A stretch of DNA of 64,000 nt from Lineus longissimus. Its lineage: Eukaryota; Nemertea; Pilidiophora; Heteronemertea; Lineidae. Position numbers and translations under genes: made by a program. Where the stretch lies: the NCBI RefSeq assembly GCF_910592395.1, contig NC_088316.1, positions 12,276,001-12,340,000 of the forward strand, given 5' to 3'. This document shows positions 1 through 11,836 of the stretch, in pieces. The notes under the pieces were generated by a model that was given only the letters and a program-made list of their open reading frames with translations, ran no database searches and had not been told where the DNA came from. Numbering within the stretch: position 1 is the first letter of the stretch; the number at the start of each line of letters is the position of its first letter.

Positions 1-99
1 ATGAAAACGACCCTTTGTATTGTAAATTCCAATCACCTGCAGGACAGGTCAATTTCTCTCAATAAAATTAATTTTGTTGACTCCTGTAATCTCTACCTT

Positions 100-236
100 A
101 TCAAAAAAAAGACAGTGGTGTTAGTCCCAAACTGGTCATTTCTATTTATTTTGACCTCTGTTAAATCAGGATACCTCTCAATTACAGACAGCATTTTGTA
201 TCCTTGTGCTGTACAACCCAGCCTGGACATACCACA
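100..236 (-). repeat. Degenerate copy of the pogo-like MITE family
   Basis: This stretch resembles the clearer copy at 50153-50332 in the same order: the 'tttggtccc' block, 'atttgacctct' and 'aatcagga', then a 'ctctcaatta..gacagca' block. The ends are too decayed to place. It is on the same strand as the 30013 and 50153 copies and opposite to those at 55590, 58122 and 60631, so '-' here is only a convention. No coding function is seen. Confidence 0.5.
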
Positions 237-496
237 GTTGTCCATGGAGAAGTCTCATCCTCTCTGACACTTCTTTTCTGTAAAGCTACCGATACAACAT
301 ACTGAACTAGGGATATCTTCCGTTGCCTCCTGTAATATTTACATACCATGGCTGATACGTTCAATCATATTTCATCCAGCTGGCAGCTCTGCATTGGAAA
401 TCTTAGTGGTATAACGTGTTCTCTTGACCTTCAAACAGTAGTGTAAAGCTGATATTTACTACTTTACACCCTCAGTCCTATGTTATTAGGTGATCC

Positions 497-531
497 AGCT
501 GAGCGCCAGGCCCTTGGGCCTCTTGTTTTAT
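497..531 (-). repeat. Dispersed GC-rich palindromic motif (copy 1)
   Basis: The core 'aggcccttgggcctcttg' next to 'agctgagcgcc' is the reverse complement of 14352-14387. Motifs of this type (caagaggccc..gggcc) are, from memory, scattered widely in mollusc DNA, so this is probably the edge of a short interspersed element. I see nothing else in 236-1189. Confidence 0.45.
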
Positions 532-1189
532 GTCTGTGTAATATTTCTCGCATAATCACCTTGTTGTAAATAGGGTAAACCTACCAAATGCGCTGAACTC
601 CAACCACCCATACCGTTTTCAGGAAGGAGCTATGGTGACTCTCTCTTGACATGTATGCAGCTTCCTTTATTGGCGTATATGGTGTATGGTATTCAGCGCT
701 ATAATCTTGTTGAAATGGGGTAAACCTACCGAATGGTGTAGAGCTTTAATACATCAACTTCATCTTTTTTAGGAAGATCGAGCTACCGTTATCTAAATTA
801 GTGACAGCTTTCTTTGTTTATGTATGGTATTCAACACTTTCGCCTTGTTGGGGTAAACCTACCGAATGTACTGAACTCAGTCATGGTACACTTTAAAAGC
901 TGCTATAAGTTTACGTGCCAAATACATTGTCGATTTCCTCTATTTATTTCATGTTTGCATAACATAAACTATCATTATTTTCAAAGCACAGATCTTGTTA
1001 AAACTTCATTATCAAACTTTATTTTTAATTTTCCTAAAAACTAGATTGTGTTGTTAATTCCTACTAGACAGTACATTTCCTCAAAATGACACCACTTCCA
1101 AGCTTCCAATTATAATCCAGTTTACGAGGGAAAAAAATATGCAAAAAAGACTCACGTAGCTGGGAAACATTGTCAGCATTTTGGCGTTC

Positions 1190-1776
1190 TTAAGCTGCGT
1201 TCACACTGAATACGTATTGAATGCGCATTCCGGAATACGTGCCCCGGAATACGAATCAATGTTAATTCGCATTAATTGGGGTGTTCACACACAACATGCC
1301 AATGCGCATTAACCGGTATCGCCGCCTATTGGCCATTAGGAGAACGAATCGACTCTCCTGATCAGGAGGCGCAAATGTCGCTACTACAACAGCAACATGG
1401 AGATGGATGTACAACATGTCCAACAAGATGAGGAACAGCAACGCCGGCAAAGCTGACAAACGGAAGAAATCTGACACTACATGCACTATTGACAACGAAA
1501 TGACAGATCATGCGTTCTCCATGTGCTAGAACGGAAATAACATATTGCGCATGCGCACAGGAGGGCAGCCTTGTTAATGCGCATTGAGTTGTTCACACCG
1601 AATGCGTATCGGGCGATCCGAATTCTGATGCGAATTCAATACGGTGCTGGAACCGTTTTCGATAAACCGATTTGGCATCATTCCAAAACGATTTCAGTCT
1701 GAACAGTTTAAAATACGAATTCAGGTTTTAATTCGTATTCAATTCGTATCAAAACGCTAGTGTGAACACAGCTTAA
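1190..1776. mobile_element. 587-bp TIR element bounded by TTAA
   Basis: The left end 'TTAAGCTGCGTTCACAC' and the right end 'GTGTGAACACAGCTTAA' are reverse complements with one mismatch. Both outer tetranucleotides are TTAA, the usual piggyBac target site. Further inside are repeated motifs of the types 'gaatacgtattgaatgcg' and 'aattcgtattcaattcg'. No transposase ORF fits inside, so it would be a non-autonomous (MITE-like) element. The superfamily is inferred from TTAA alone. Confidence 0.65.
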
Positions 1777-2050
1777 GTGATGTATCATATCTCTGATTCT
1801 GGCAAAGTAAGTATAATTAGAGCTTTTTAGTGCTTGAGTTTTTTACTGTGAAGTTTCAGATGAAATCTGACATTTTGTTCAACTGCTGTATTATATGTAT
1901 AAAAACCAAATAAATCAGTTTGCCATTATTGTGAATTGGACTAAAGTCCTTCACAGAAACTGTCTTGATGGAAAAGTTTTGTAGCATTTTTATCTCAGCT
2001 GATCTACTCATATCGCTATTCAAGATAGGTCTGTCCTCCCTTCCTTCCTT

Positions 2051-2090
2051 CACTCCATCCATCCATCCACCCATCCATCCATCCTTCAGG
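2051..2090. repeat. (CATC)n-type microsatellite
   Basis: A run of ccat/catc units with a few substitutions lies just before the 90-bp minisatellite. A related (ggat)n tract is at 28742-28778. Confidence 0.8.
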
Positions 2091-2099
2091 AAGGACATC

Positions 2100-2490
2100 A
2101 TCATGCTAAAAACTCAACTCCCCTCGCACACGTTACATAAGCTCGGTCGATAAAGTGCTGAGTGTTGGCCTGAGCTTCAGGATGGCCATTATTATGCTAG
2201 AAACTCGACTCCCCTCGCACACATCACATAAGCTCGGTCGATTAAGTGCAGAGTGTTGGCCTGACCATTATTATGCCTGAAACTCGACTCCCCTCGCACA
2301 CATTACATAAGCTCGGTCGATAGTGCCGAGTGTTGGCCTGAGCTTCAGGATGGACATTATTATTCTAGAAACTAGCCTCCCCTCGCACACGTTACATCAG
2401 CTCGGTCGATTAAGTGCCGAGTGTTGGCCTGAGCTTCAGGATGGACATTATTATGCTAGAAACTCGACCAACCTTGGGAGAGTACGAGTT
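2100..2490. repeat. Minisatellite, unit about 90 bp, about 4-5 copies
   Basis: The phrase 'aactcgactcccctcgcac' recurs at about 2109, 2201, 2280, 2369 and 2460. It is followed by 'acataagctcggtcga', 'gagtgttggcctgagcttc' and 'aggatggacattattatgct'. Spacings are roughly 92, 79, 89 and 91 bp; the third unit has lost about 12 bp. No ORF runs through it. Confidence 0.8.
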
Positions 2491-3654
2491 GTGTAGTCTG
2501 GATTGTATGGAACCAATGTAACACAGAACTTGTGATTGTGATTTTTTTGATAAATTTCGATAGCGGTACAATTCTCTAATAAGAGATGAAAACCATATTT
2601 TCATGATAAGTTTCGGTTTTAGATTTTAGTTTAAGGTATTTACATGTATATGGCTAGCCCTTAAATTAATGGGGCTAACTTCTACATTGCCTACATTCAT
2701 GATAATATATATTTAACTGAAATAAATTGATGTTTCCCATTGTGATGATTGTGTGCCATAAACGTCCATGTTAGAGATACTGTGTGTGTATCAAAACAGT
2801 GATAATGAAGAAGTAACTTTTTTTGTGATAAGGCCAAGCAGGCCACTATCCCATTATCTTAATCAATGATACCATGACATCAATCCATACTGTAGATTGG
2901 GGCAATAGATAGCAAGGGGCGGGGGGGGGGGGATAATGCACACTTGTGATCAACCCATCGCAGCAAAAGGAGGCGCATGTAGCACAGAAGATTAGCCTAA
3001 CTGACACCAGGAGATAATGGAAGAAATTGATGAACTCGGATTTAACGAGAGGCAGGCATTACAGCAATGAAATAAATAGCTAGGCCTCTCGAGCGACATG
3101 CGCCTGGTTTTGTGACAACGAGTCACACTTGTGCCGAGAGTGATAATGATAGACTCTAAATCTGAAAGGAGATTACTTGTCCTGTAGGTTACCAGAAGCA
3201 AATAATAGAAAACTTAATTGTGAGTGCAATAAAATTGAGTCCAAAGTTTCATTGAAATTTATTCTCGACAATAAAAGTAACTGTGCATGTATATTGCGTT
3301 TGCATATTTTCATATTGAGCCTGTAATAATTGCTATAACAACCTATTTGTTTTGTTCTAATCTTTTCTATGTGATAGTATCCTGCTCTTCTGGTTGTGAC
3401 TTTGTCCTCGAATGGACAATCTGAGAAAAGTGGCAAAATGAAATGGACACTGAGAAAAGGGAAAAAGATAAAAAATGTGCCCCCTATCTTCTTGTCTCAG
3501 AAAATGATAGTTATACCTTTGTTGTGGCCAATATAGCTATTGGTTGGAGAAATTGACGTACAAAACCTCCAAGGTACCCTTCTCCGATTTCTTGTGAGTC
3601 TGCCTCATTTTTAAACGGCCAATAATGTCCTAGGAAGTTGATGCCCTTCCCTTG
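2491..3654. other. Intergenic DNA without recognisable features
   Basis: AT-rich sequence with a poly-G run at about 2920-2932. Short ORFs on both strands show no family resemblance and no convincing splice signals. Confidence 0.5.
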
Positions 3655-4030
3655 AGGACAAAGTCGAAACAAGAACAAATGAGTCCTCTTGTGGACAAGG
3701 TCACAACTGGCATGATTGGTCATATAGAGTATGAAGTCAAAACCAGCATGATGGGTGTTCTTGAGGACATGGTCACAAACAGAATGACTGGTCCTCTTAA
3801 TGACAAAGTCATTACCAGCATGATGGATCCTCTTGAGTCACAACCAACATGATGTGTCATTTTAAGGACATAGTAACAACCAGAATGATGGGTCCTCACG
3901 AGTATAAAGTCACAACCAGCATGATGATGGATCCTCTTGAGTCACAACCAACATGATGGGTCCTTTTAAGGACATAGTAACAACCAGAATGATGGGTCCT
4001 CGTGAGTATAAAGTCGCAGCCACCAATGCT
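3655..4030. repeat. Minisatellite, unit about 36 bp
   Basis: Variants of 'gacaaagtcacaaccagcat' followed by 'gatgggtcctcttgag' repeat about ten times with substitutions and small indels. It ends about 75 bp before the stop codon end of the alanine racemase gene and may sit in that gene's 3' flank or UTR. Confidence 0.75.
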
Positions 4031-4104
4031 GTGATATGATCATTTTGAGGTGGGTCAAACACCCAAGAAGTCAAGTCCAGAGAATGATGTGTCCCCTTCA
4101 ATTC

Positions 4105-7100
4105 TTACAATCCGCCAAAAATGAACTTGACCACACCCCCGGAGATATAAACCCGAGCCAGCCGCATGGTGTTATAATCAAGAATGATGTTCCCGCTTGT
4201 GTTCCTTTGGGATATCTCGGATGTTGCAGGGTCCAAATCATCAGTCACAAGATAAAATGAGTCATTGACCTGCTCTAAGGAGTCCAGCCTCACCATAGTC
4301 GCGTCCATGCAGCTCTCTCCAACAACAGGGTAGTATTTGCCGTCAGAACCTCGGATCGCCCTGCTACTTGTAGAATTCATGAAGCGTCCGAAACCGTCTG
4401 CGTAGCCAAGCGAAAACGTGCCAATGATCTCAGCTGAGGAAGTTCTGAAAATAGACCATGAGCCAAATACAAAAGTGGTCTCACTTTTTTTTAATTCGTG
4501 ACAACATTTTGGGGGCAGTGTACAGATGCAAATCGGCATTTATGTCCACTACGGCCTACCATGGAGGTATAAATAAGATACCTCCATGGGCCTACCATAT
4601 GCCGTAGTGGACATAAATGCCGATTTATGTTCTAGAACATAATTATTTGTGTTCTAGAACAATTGACCAATAGGAGAACAAGAATATTGTTCTAGACCAT
4701 TCAACCAATCACTGACCAGGAATAATGGTCTAGAACATAAATCAGCCAATCACAGTACAGGAATTCTGTTCTAGACCATTAATCGACCAATCACTGGCCA
4801 GGAAAAATGGTCTAGAACATAAATCAGCCAATCACAGTACAGGAATTCTGTTCTAGACCATTAATCAACCTATCCCTGAACAGGAATTGTGTTAGAACTT
4901 AAATCGGCATTTATATCCACTACGGGCTACCATAAACGTAGGCATGCTAACATGTCTTCACGAGACAGTTACATGTGTTTTCTAATGTATAAAAATGCTC
5001 TGCTTGACTACAATTGCCATTATCTCAATTCGGGCATGTGCGACAAGCGCCTACTTTCAGTGGAGCGGCTCATAATAATTATTTTCTCATCGCTTACTGA
5101 TTAAACAGATGGACAGCTGAATGAAAGCGTAATGACTGCAATATAATACAAGGTTATTAAATTTATCCGACAACCTGCGTGGCTTGCAACATAGTACCAA
5201 GATTCAGAATTGACAAAGACTGGTATTTATCAATTCTTGATGGTCGTGGCCTCTAGCACTGGGTCGTGCTTTACATCCGTGCCTTTGTATAGAACCCTGC
5301 AGCATAATCTGTCCAAATATAAGAGGGACACTTTTCTCGGGAAACATTTTCTACTTCTACAACGGCCGTTTCTAAACACACTTTATAATCTTGCCGACAG
5401 CATCAAAGGTAATGAAACTGTACACTCCCGACGCAGTATTTTGCGATCTATCAAACGGGCGTGAGCCGCGAAGAAAGACACTTTTGTTTAGTGTTGTTAT
5501 GGCTTTGGAAGCGTATGGAAAATGATAATTAGGCCTGATGACCACCACTAAGAATGCATTTGTTAGGCCTACTTGATATAACAGTCATACCTGTATCGTT
5601 TTCCATAACCGACGTACGACCCTTCGGAAACCATTTTCACCCGCGTCGGTTTCGCGATTAATGACATGGCCAGGGATGCTCCCCCCAATGATGCTATTTC
5701 TAATGAAAACAAAAATACCGGGATTTAGAACGAACCGCACTTGACAGTGTGAATGCACAATGTGCAAACGAAGCCTCGTCTTGAATTCAGCGGTTATGAT
5801 TTAAGGAATTGATACCGAACTGGAGGTATTGGTTGTCTCACCCAAACCGCGAGGGTGGAGGTAAGATGTAGACCAACACCGAGTCGCAGCCGAGGTTGTG
5901 GCCAATAATTTAGCTCCACCCTCGCAGTTTTGGTGAAACAACCGATACCTCCAGTACGGTATCAATTCCTTCAGTAACAAAGACTTAATCAGTGCTAATT
6001 CTTGATTGTATATATTGCATCAAGTATATACTTGGTTTTTGACGTTAAGAAATAAATGAAGGAATGTACATGTATACTAGACGACATTTATACTGTTTTA
6101 AACATCTTTACTATAAAAAACGAATTATCCATATTGGCGCCATCCATATGGGAGAGTCTCTAGCTATACTGGCGTATATCCGGACGGGAGCGGCACAGGC
6201 AACCACCAATTGGACCCAAAAACTGCTGCATGCCTACACGAATCCTCCTCAAGGTGTTAGCTGTTTTCAAAGTTGTGGTTGGAATCAATATTCAACTATA
6301 GACTATAGCTATTTATAATGATCTCTCGACAGACATACCTTTTTCGCTCAAATAAGGAATATCTAAACCATACATAGCCTTTCCTATCCTGACAAAATCT
6401 AAGTCAGCTCCAATTCCTTTCATAGCCGTACACGAAGCGGAAGAATGCAACGGGATTCCAGCCATTCTAAACCAAAAAGAGAATACGGGTAATTCACGCG
6501 AATACCACGTCTTCACGATCATAAAGTATCATATGCCACTCCTTGAGATGGCATCCCCAGGCTAAAAGAAGCAAGGGCAGACCACGGCCTTCTTGACCCT
6601 CAATGCATTGAGATTGTTCAGCTTCCAGACAACGCGCGTCAGTATGGGTATAGAGGGTACGGAGGCAATAACGCTGAAGGTTCAGTATGACCTCGGCAGA
6701 ACCTGGACAAGATCGACATAGGTCCGAAGGGCAGGGCAGGAGCTCAATGACCTGGAGGGAGTGGCCTAAGACGATTCGGAGAGTTGTGTCTGACATGCCC
6801 AGGCCGGGGTTGAAGGGGATAGGTAAGAAAGTAAGTACGATCTTAAAGGAGGCCTACTGTACTTTTTTAATTGACTTTCTAGTTTATTTTAGAACTGAGC
6901 TCGTCTATAATATCGCAATGAGGGCCCGAAATGGTCGGCCACCACCTCGCTCACGGCCAAATATCTAATATCCATGTCAAAGCTTCCATATATACACGTA
7001 GTGAGAAAGAAGATCTGGGCTAGGTTGTTCAAAGCCTGGTTGTAGTGTAGCGCGCTGCGTTTTAGTGACCGCTGCTTAACTAAACGGAACCCTTGCCTTG

Positions 7101-10100
7101 GGGTTCTACTAAAACTAGGCAAAACCCTAAAGCAGAGCCCTGGAGGTTCGGCTAAGTAGTGGTGGCATAGGTGCATATAGCCGCAGGTAAGGCTAATAGA
7201 GCCAACTTGGCGGCATGCTATAAGATTCAACCACTGAAGGAGATAGCGGAGCTTTGAACAACCGAGCCCTGAATGACGGGTGTCGAAGCTCTCTTAATAC
7301 ATGTAGTATTTGCCGGTATAAACCTTTAAACGTTTGGCGATAAATTAAAAGAGTCCATTTCCTTACTGTTTTTGATAAGTCTATTTGGTACGATTAGGCT
7401 CTGATACCTGGCAAATATTGAAAACTCACCGATATTTGGCAGCGACTTCCATAAACGACTTCAACTGTTGATCCGTCCAGTTGTCGTCATCCGCCGAGTT
7501 CCCTCTTGAAAAGTGTTGATAAATCCCCCCGATTGGTATGGAGAGATTGGAACAGATCTGAAAGGTCCCAATCATACATGAACTGGTCAAAAAGCAGATG
7601 ATAGCACAGTGGGCGGCAGTAGTAGTTGTTGTTTCAATTTACACAGGAAGCCCGTTAAAGTCAACGATCCGACATAACAGTAAACTTTACTTTGCGTTAG
7701 TCGTAAACTTAACTTGGCGTTTACGATTAAAAAAACTTGGCGTAGAATTTACTGGGATTAACTGAAGGAGGTAACATGAGGTTAAAAATTAACAACAAAT
7801 CAACGAACTAATTTCTTTTGGACAACTTCGCCTCGGACTGGGTTCTGGACAATAGTAGCGCTAAAGTTGGAGTTGGATTTTATGTGTTCTTGTGAATAAA
7901 CAGAGTATTGGAGACCTTCCGCCAAGATTTCGTTCGCTTCCGTGTATCTGGTATACGTGCATTCAGTATCGGTCAGCGTAAATCAAAATAGTGATGCATT
8001 TGCGTTGTTTTACATGCCATCATGTATGGGGATTAAACTATACTTGATGCCATTAATTGGCCTATTATACATGTCGAATCGTTCTTGAGTAAAGATTTAA
8101 GATCGCATAAATTGAAAACGCATGTTCATCGTTCGGTAGGGTTAATTGACAATACAAACCCTGGAATTATGGAATTGTTATTGATTTTCTTGATTCTTAA
8201 TTAAGTTCTACTTGATTGATGATGATAGCTAGATTCCTCTTACATTTACAAAGTTATCTAAGTGATCAACATCTATGCCATTTCTGTTCGTTCCAGCGTT
8301 AACCTCGATTTCGATTTCTCCCCTCCATCCTGAAACCTTAAAGTGAGAGAATAGGTATGATAAATCAAAGACTTCATTGGCAAAAATTTTATATCAGTGA
8401 CTACATTAATTCAACTTCCATGCCACTGTGGCTATTGTTACTTTGCGGACCGGAACGAAGCGAACAGAGGAGGTTTGTCTCTCGGTTGGTTGAGCAAAAT
8501 ATCCAAAATTTGCCAATTCGGCCATATGCATGCATCATTTATCAGTCGCGACGAAAAGTTTCACCGCCGGCGTCTATATCCTCCATTTCGGTCGATGTAA
8601 CCTGCTGGAGTAACATTAACCGTGCTGTGTCCCAATTAGTCCTTGATTAGTCGTCGATTGGTCGTCCTACCCGAAAGTGAGATGTCGAATGGCAACGCCT
8701 TGATTTACAGAGGAATACATGTATTATAATTCCTACGATTTCCTTCACACCGGCTTTTGCCGTATACGCAAGGGGGCTAGTTTGCCTTCCAGCCCAACCG
8801 GATCCTCCAAAGAACACAACGTTGAGCATTCGCTGCAGTTACGCTCCGGACGCACCAATGACCGGCCGAGTACTGTCGGTGGTACATAAAGGAGAGACGA
8901 TCAGGATGACGAAATAGGCTGCTTGGAGTCTACAGTGTATACACGCCTACCTGAGTTTGATTATGGGCTAGTTCGGCCCACGCCTCGGCGAACTCTGGTG
9001 AGGAGACAGTTGGTGTCAGTTGATGGTTGAACAGTGCGCGAGCTTCAACTCGATTAGCATTTCCTGCAAATGTATACAAACTTTGCTGAACCCGCTTGAT
9101 AGAATATAAAGGCTGTGTAAACGTAGAGTATAATTTTCGCGGTGCAAAATGTTCGCGAGGACACTTTTCTGGGGTATATACTGCGTCTTGGTCCTATCTA
9201 TAGCCTTTTGATCGATAGAGAGGTAAATCTGGTGGAACACCAGCTTGCATGCAGTATTAGGGGAACTGAACAACCAGCCGTTGCACTCATTATGTTTTTA
9301 GAGACTACCCGCCGCACTTTAAAAGGACAATTGAACGATATGTGGGTACTCCTCTCATAATTTTCATGCCTTTTTTATCAGAGAGAGACAGCAATACAGT
9401 GGAAAGAAAACCACTCACCGAAAACAAGAAGTGGTCCTCCTATTCCGGCCTTGCGAAGTTCAACCCCTTCTCCGACTGTAGCTACGGCCAGTCGTTCCAC
9501 ACCAAGTGTTTTGATGTGTCTTGCCACTTCTACACTCCCATGTCCGTAAGCATTGCCTTTTACCACTCCTATTATGCCTGAAAACATGGGCAATCCTCAC
9601 TAAAACTGGTAGCCGGTCTAAGGATTGCAACTTCCATTTGCAGTGCTTTCAGTCAAACACAATTTGAACTTTTCAAATTCAAGTGCATTTTTTAACAGAA
9701 AGAGCCTAGTATTGTTACCGCTGAACATACAGGAGTGTATTTGAGGTGCGATCATATGGTTAAGGTGAAACCAAAGCGACTCTATTTTGCCAACCTTGGG
9801 AACACCAGAGCCCTATCAAACACCAAAAATTGGACAAGATTCTGTTTTATGTATTAGTATATATACTGTTGGTCCAGCAACAGTGACTGACCACGGAGCA
9901 TGTGGCTGAATGCAGGAAACGATGGTTTCCCTCTGTAATGAAACCGTCCTCGAGGCCGATAAAACGGAGTGAACACTTATAACTTACCAGTGCTGAGCGG
10001 AATCTTCGATCTAATTCTATTCAGATTGTTGGTGATTCTGTCCAGGTTGATCTGCAAGTAGGCGCAACGACCAACCGCTTCGTATACCTTGTCATTGTCC

Positions 10101-10117
10101 TCAGCACTGATCGCCAT
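4105..10117 (-). CDS. alr: Alanine racemase, 8 coding exons, 399 aa
   Basis: PLP-dependent interconversion of L- and D-alanine. In marine molluscs and crustaceans D-alanine is an osmolyte, which is the likely role here. Coding exons run from high to low coordinate: 10117-9988, 9577-9419, 9063-8951, 8336-8244, 7557-7430, 6466-6339, 5699-5591, 4444-4105. They total 1200 nt with consistent phases and no internal stop. The N-terminal barrel carries the PLP lysine (K50 in VVKGNAYGHG). R234 in VRIGKAMYG fits the arginine facing the PLP ring nitrogen. Y282 in VGYGKRY fits the catalytic tyrosine of the second base. GYADG (300-304) and GESCMD (329-334) mark the C-terminal domain. No signal peptide is obvious, so it is probably cytosolic. 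The start is the ATG just before a good exon 1. Exon 4 needs the acceptor at 8336/8337; a nearby second AG would shift the frame. The position usually held by the carbamylated lysine is Glu145. Confidence 0.9.
4530..4936. repeat. Foldback element in the 3' part of alr, just upstream of its last exon
   Basis: The block 'aaatcggcatttatgtccac' at 4530 is inverted at 4602-4627 and appears again directly at 4901-4926. The first two enclose a near-perfect hairpin around 'cctccatgg'. Between the second and third are two direct repeats of about 82 bp starting near 4725 and 4807, built from 'ggtctagaacataaatcagc' and 'ggaattctgttctagacc'. It lies in the last intron of alr and has no ORF. Confidence 0.7.
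5803..5971. repeat. 169-bp palindromic MITE (copy 1)
   Basis: The left end 'aaggaattgataccgaactg' matches the reverse complement of the right end with few mismatches. The inner arms (ggaggtattggttgt; gcgagggtggag) also pair. A shortened relative is at 63261-63387. It lies in an alr intron. Confidence 0.7.
8838..8925 (+). repeat. Dispersed repeat related to 14055-14140
   Basis: Both copies share 'ccggacgca', 'gaccggcc', 'ggagagac/ggagatt' and 'tcaggatgacg' in the same order. A palindromic relative is at 37495-37620. Here it lies in an alr intron. Confidence 0.4.
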
Positions 10118-10755
10118 CGTGTGGTACACTGGGATCGAATTCGGTCAGAAATCCTTGCGGGTGTCGAGCAGAAAAAATTTCAACTTCAAGAAAAAATTTC
10201 ACATTCCTGGTTCAGTACTAATAGCTGGTATACATTGTAATTATCTAAACCAAGATTACAGTGCAGTAGACCAAGTAAGTTAATAAAATATCTAATAGTC
10301 TTTTCATGAGTAGACATATACTCAAGTTCGTCCCCGAAAGGATGGAGTGCAGCAAACGATTTATGCAACACAGAAAACACAATGTAATTTTCCCCATCCA
10401 ATCCAAAGATGTTGCCATTTATACATGTGTTTTACAACAGGATTACCTAATCAAGCTAGCAACCGGCTTGTTACAGCCAGGTGGTGGGTTCACCAAATGC
10501 TTCGATGTTGATCAGGCTATAGGGGTTCTTCACTGACCTCACATGATGACGTTGCCAATTGTTTTGCACTGCCATATTGGCCGTCAAACGTGGTCACGAC
10601 GTAAAGGAAATGTATTTGCATTGTGCAGCCCGCTTTGATGCTCTTTATCTACCCCTCGGATTGCAGATTGCCATCCTACTTCCACAAACGTAACGACGCT
10701 GCATGTTATCAATCTGGCTCTTTCACATGAATTCTTCGAAGAATCAACCTATTAA
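10118..10755. other. Upstream flank of alanine racemase
   Basis: This 638-bp interval is where the alr promoter and any 5' UTR exon should be. I cannot point to a clear TATA box or initiator. Small ORFs here look random. Confidence 0.4.
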
Positions 10756-11836
10756 AACATACTAGGCAATACAACGTACACGAAACCACCACACGGCATC
10801 GTGCCGCATTTTAAATTATTCAATAACTCGCTTCGAGATCTGCTAGCTGCAGACACTAAAGACCATCTGAGTTTAAGAAAAATGACTCAAAGGGCGAAGA
10901 AACGTGCGACTATCTTCCATTCGCTCTCTGAACCAATGTATGACGAAAGAATATCAGCTTCCGCCTTTTCCTCCAAAGATGTCTTCTCATTTGCCTCCTT
11001 GGCTATTGCGTACGCTTGCCTCATTCTGATTGGGATTATTTGGCTTAAGATGTGCAAGATGGCCATAGCATTAGTTGTCTTAACACGAGGTGCCCCTGTC
11101 GCCACGCAGCAGGCGGACATCCATTATACTTGGCCATCGACTACAACCGAAGAACCCTTCACCCCAGGCGCGCCCATGTTATTTGTCAACACGCTCACAC
11201 TGAATACATTCTTGATTATCGCCACATTAATCTCAATATCGTTGTTCGCATACTGGCGCTTCCGCAAATACGTGCAACATAAACCCACGTCCATGGTCAT
11301 TCGCTTGACCAACGGAACTGAGTGCGTTAATATAGAGGTCCCCCTGACTCAAACGTGCCTATTTGTCTTTTACCGACTTACCAACCCCTTTCCATCCTGG
11401 ACACTGTTTAAAACTAACTGGATTGTGCCAGACGCTGTTACAGCCTAACCTGCCCAAAATCCTAATCACAAGTACACTAACCGAGCGCTCCCTCCAACTT
11501 CCGGCCCCAAAGCGCCTCTCCCCTTGGATGGCTAAGAAGGTCCACAACTTGATGCAAACACCATATCAATGGACCGCCTGGCTACACCACGCTGGAGAAC
11601 GAATTAAACTTAGTCCAACGACCACCTCTCCAACTACTCTTGCAACTGCTTGTAAAACAGCCATCCCCAACACAACTGAACAGCAAACCACCACAGTGGA
11701 CGAATGTAATGTCCAGTACCCGAGAATTTACCCCGAATTGCAGAACGGCATTAACGGTGACTTGGATTCATTCGTCCAGATATTGTCAACATTAACTTTT
11801 AAAACACTTGTACATTACCTATGTTATTGTATGTAA
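10756..11836 (+). pseudogene. Frameshifted membrane-protein ORF, probably env-like part of an LTR-element remnant
   Basis: An open frame runs from 10756 to 11448 (first ATG at 10881) and is overlapped by a second open frame at 11363-11836. The first holds two hydrophobic stretches, at about 10990-11095 and 11170-11260. The second is followed by a basic stretch (WRFRKY) and a soluble tail. The tail-like character seems to continue in the second frame, so a frameshift near 11350-11390 is likely. The order 'hydrophobic anchor, basic stop-transfer, tail' recalls the C-terminal membrane part of envelope-like ORFs in invertebrate Gypsy elements, but I have no firm family match. A_n/AATAAATA repeats follow at 11925-11945. 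No reverse transcriptase or LTR pair is visible nearby. It could instead be an unknown host gene. Confidence 0.4.

Noticed and set aside
2100-4030. CRISPR-like array
   Set aside because: The repeats are contiguous minisatellites without unique spacers, and the genome is eukaryotic.
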